Below are positions 41,501-42,472 of a DNA stretch of 42,472 bases, piece after piece. Source of the stretch: Stenomitos frigidus ULC18 (GTDB taxonomy: Bacteria > Cyanobacteriota > Cyanobacteriia > Leptolyngbyales > Leptolyngbyaceae); NCBI RefSeq assembly GCF_003003795.1, contig NZ_PVWK01000049.1, positions 1-42,472 on the forward strand, given 5' to 3'. How positions within the stretch are numbered: position 1 is the stretch's first letter; every line of letters begins with the position of its first letter. The notes below the pieces were generated by a model that worked only from the letters and a program-made list of their open reading frames with translations, had not been told where the DNA came from and did not search any database. The position numbers and the translations under genes were made by a program.

Positions 41501-41566
41501 AGAAGTCGGGGGTCTTCATGCACAACGACCGCTGAGCCTAATGGCTAGCTCAGACCCCCGACTTCT
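41501..41566. repeat. 15-bp perfect inverted repeat forming the nth 3' end
   Basis: agaagtcgggggtct (41501-41515) and its exact complement (41552-41566) flank a 36-nt loop that itself contains ctgagcc/ggct complementarity. The right arm encodes the last residues and stop of the nth gene. Confidence 0.9.
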
Positions 41567-42293
41567 CAACACTCGCAGGCTGGGGATGTTCGGGTGTAAT
41601 CGCCAGATCATCGGGTTCTGGAGTCGCCAGTGGTTTTTGAGAGAGCGTTGCAGAGGGGCAGATGTCGGCAAAGGCGCAGCGATCGCACTGGGGATTCCGC
41701 GCCATACACACAGCGCGACCGTGATAAATCAGCCGAATCGACCAGTTTTCCCAATCAGGCTGCGGCAACAGCTTCATCAAATCGCGCTCAACGCGGACTG
41801 GGTCGGTATGCTTCGTCAAGCCCAACCGAAAGCTCAAGCGTTTGACGTGTGTATCGACGGTGACGCCCATGTTGATGCCAAACGCATTCGCCAACACGAC
41901 ATTGGCTGTTTTACGTGCGACACCTGGCAACTTCAGCAAGTCTTCCATCACCTGTGGCACGTCACCGCCAAACTCCGTCATGATCATGCGACAGGCCGCC
42001 TGGATGTTCTTCGCTTTGTTGCGGTAAAAGCCCGTGGATTTAACTAACGTCTCAATCTCGTCTAAATCAGCACCTGCCATTGCTGCCGCATCGGGGAAGC
42101 GTCGGAACAGTTCTGGTGTCACCATGTTGACCCGCACATCCGTACATTGAGCGGACAGAATGGTAGCAACCAGAAGCTGCATGGGCGTTTCGTAGTCTAG
42201 CGAACAGGTTGCATCAGGGTAGAGACGCTTCAGCCGCAGGAGAATTTCGATCGCCCGTTGCTGCTTAGCAGGTAATTTCCGGGAAGCGCACAT
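41550..42293 (-). CDS. nth: Endonuclease III (DNA glycosylase/AP lyase)
   Basis: 247 residues, about 30 more than E. coli Nth. Excises oxidised pyrimidines and cuts the abasic site, starting base-excision repair. The helix-hairpin-helix LPGVARKTANVV has the Schiff-base Lys128, VDTHVKR has the catalytic Asp147, and the 4Fe-4S ligands are Cys196-x6-Cys203-x2-Cys206-x5-Cys212. The extra C-terminal tail (SATLSQKP to EHPQPASVEKSGV) is low-complexity, and its final codons are part of the inverted repeat at 41501-41566, so the tail looks like a recent 3'-end replacement. Starts ATG at 42293. Confidence 0.96.
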   Translation of the reverse strand: MCASRKLPAKQQRAIEILLRLKRLYPDATCSLDYETPMQLLVATILSAQCTDVRVNMVTPELFRRFPDAAAMAGADLDEIETLVKSTGFYRNKAKNIQAACRMIMTEFGGDVPQVMEDLLKLPGVARKTANVVLANAFGINMGVTVDTHVKRLSFRLGLTKHTDPVRVERDLMKLLPQPDWENWSIRLIYHGRAVCMARNPQCDRCAFADICPSATLSQKPLATPEPDDLAITPEHPQPASVEKSGV

Positions 42294-42306
42294 TAGAAAG
42301 GATAAG

Positions 42307-42327
42307 GGCTAAAGGCTAAAGGCTAAA
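42307..42327. repeat. 7-bp tandem array (ggctaaa)3
   Basis: Three exact units just upstream of nth, followed by short direct repeats of the word acgcaaggggg (42348-42372). The remaining 100 bp to the window end contain no visible gene. Confidence 0.88.
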
Positions 42328-42472
42328 AAAGATAGGAGGCAGAGGACGCAAGGGGGGCAGAAGACGCAAGGGGATTTGAATTAACTCAAAACTCTCTAGT
42401 GGTCTGTCAATTTTCAGTTGATGGGTAAAGTCGCTGTAGTTTGATGCGTGCATCGGCTGTCGTAAACCGCCA

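Overview
This window is chromosomal DNA from a cyanobacterium. The evidence is the dense HIP1-type palindromes (gcgatcgc and its half forms), genes for proteins typical of or restricted to oxygenic phototrophs (a PAM68-like photosystem assembly factor, a GUN4-domain protein, a likely EbsA, and DUF3318, DUF2358, DUF4278, DUF1823 and DUF4912 proteins), and many 7-bp tandem repeats of the kind described in filamentous cyanobacteria. The genus cannot be fixed from the sequence. I see no tRNA, rRNA, intact insertion sequence, prophage or CRISPR array. It reads as ordinary chromosome with short operons and repeat-filled spacers.

Left part (1-9.1 kb): a repeat-bearing edge region with a possible broken gene tail, a 36-codon membrane ORF, an integral membrane protein, a large Era/dynamin-like GTPase, a 52-codon ORF preceded by two CRP-like operators, an alpha/beta hydrolase, a DUF4278 protein with its own promoter and terminator, small hypothetical and DoxX-like membrane proteins, a YbaK-type deacylase and a phosphodiester glycosidase-like secreted protein.

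Middle (9.3-25 kb): a concentrative nucleoside transporter followed by an exported protein; a DUF3318 protein; an overlapping radical-SAM and GT2 glycosyltransferase pair; a probable type IV pilus factor EbsA; a glycosyltransferase-TPR / DUF2358 / ArsA-Get3 cluster; an RND exporter; and a PstS-like binding domain fused to two DUF4912 domains.

Right part (25-42.4 kb): a nucleoside-phosphorylase-like protein, a VOC protein, a CNNM/CorC-type transporter, a DUF4129 / DUF4350 / MoxR operon, DAHP synthase, the rpsO-PAM68 pair, a GH13 enzyme with an N-terminal CBM48, DUF1823, bioF, a GUN4 / WD40 gene pair sharing one N-terminal module, rpsN and nth.

The least ordinary signals are: (i) the paired CRP-type operators in front of an unannotatable micro-gene; (ii) the GUN4 and WD40 neighbours built on the same N-terminal module; (iii) one family of 7-bp repeats occupying at least ten spacers and supplying stop codons to two genes; (iv) several perfect inverted repeats, one forming the 3' end of nth and one abutting a start codon. 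All functional statements are from reading the sequence and from family knowledge; no database search was run.
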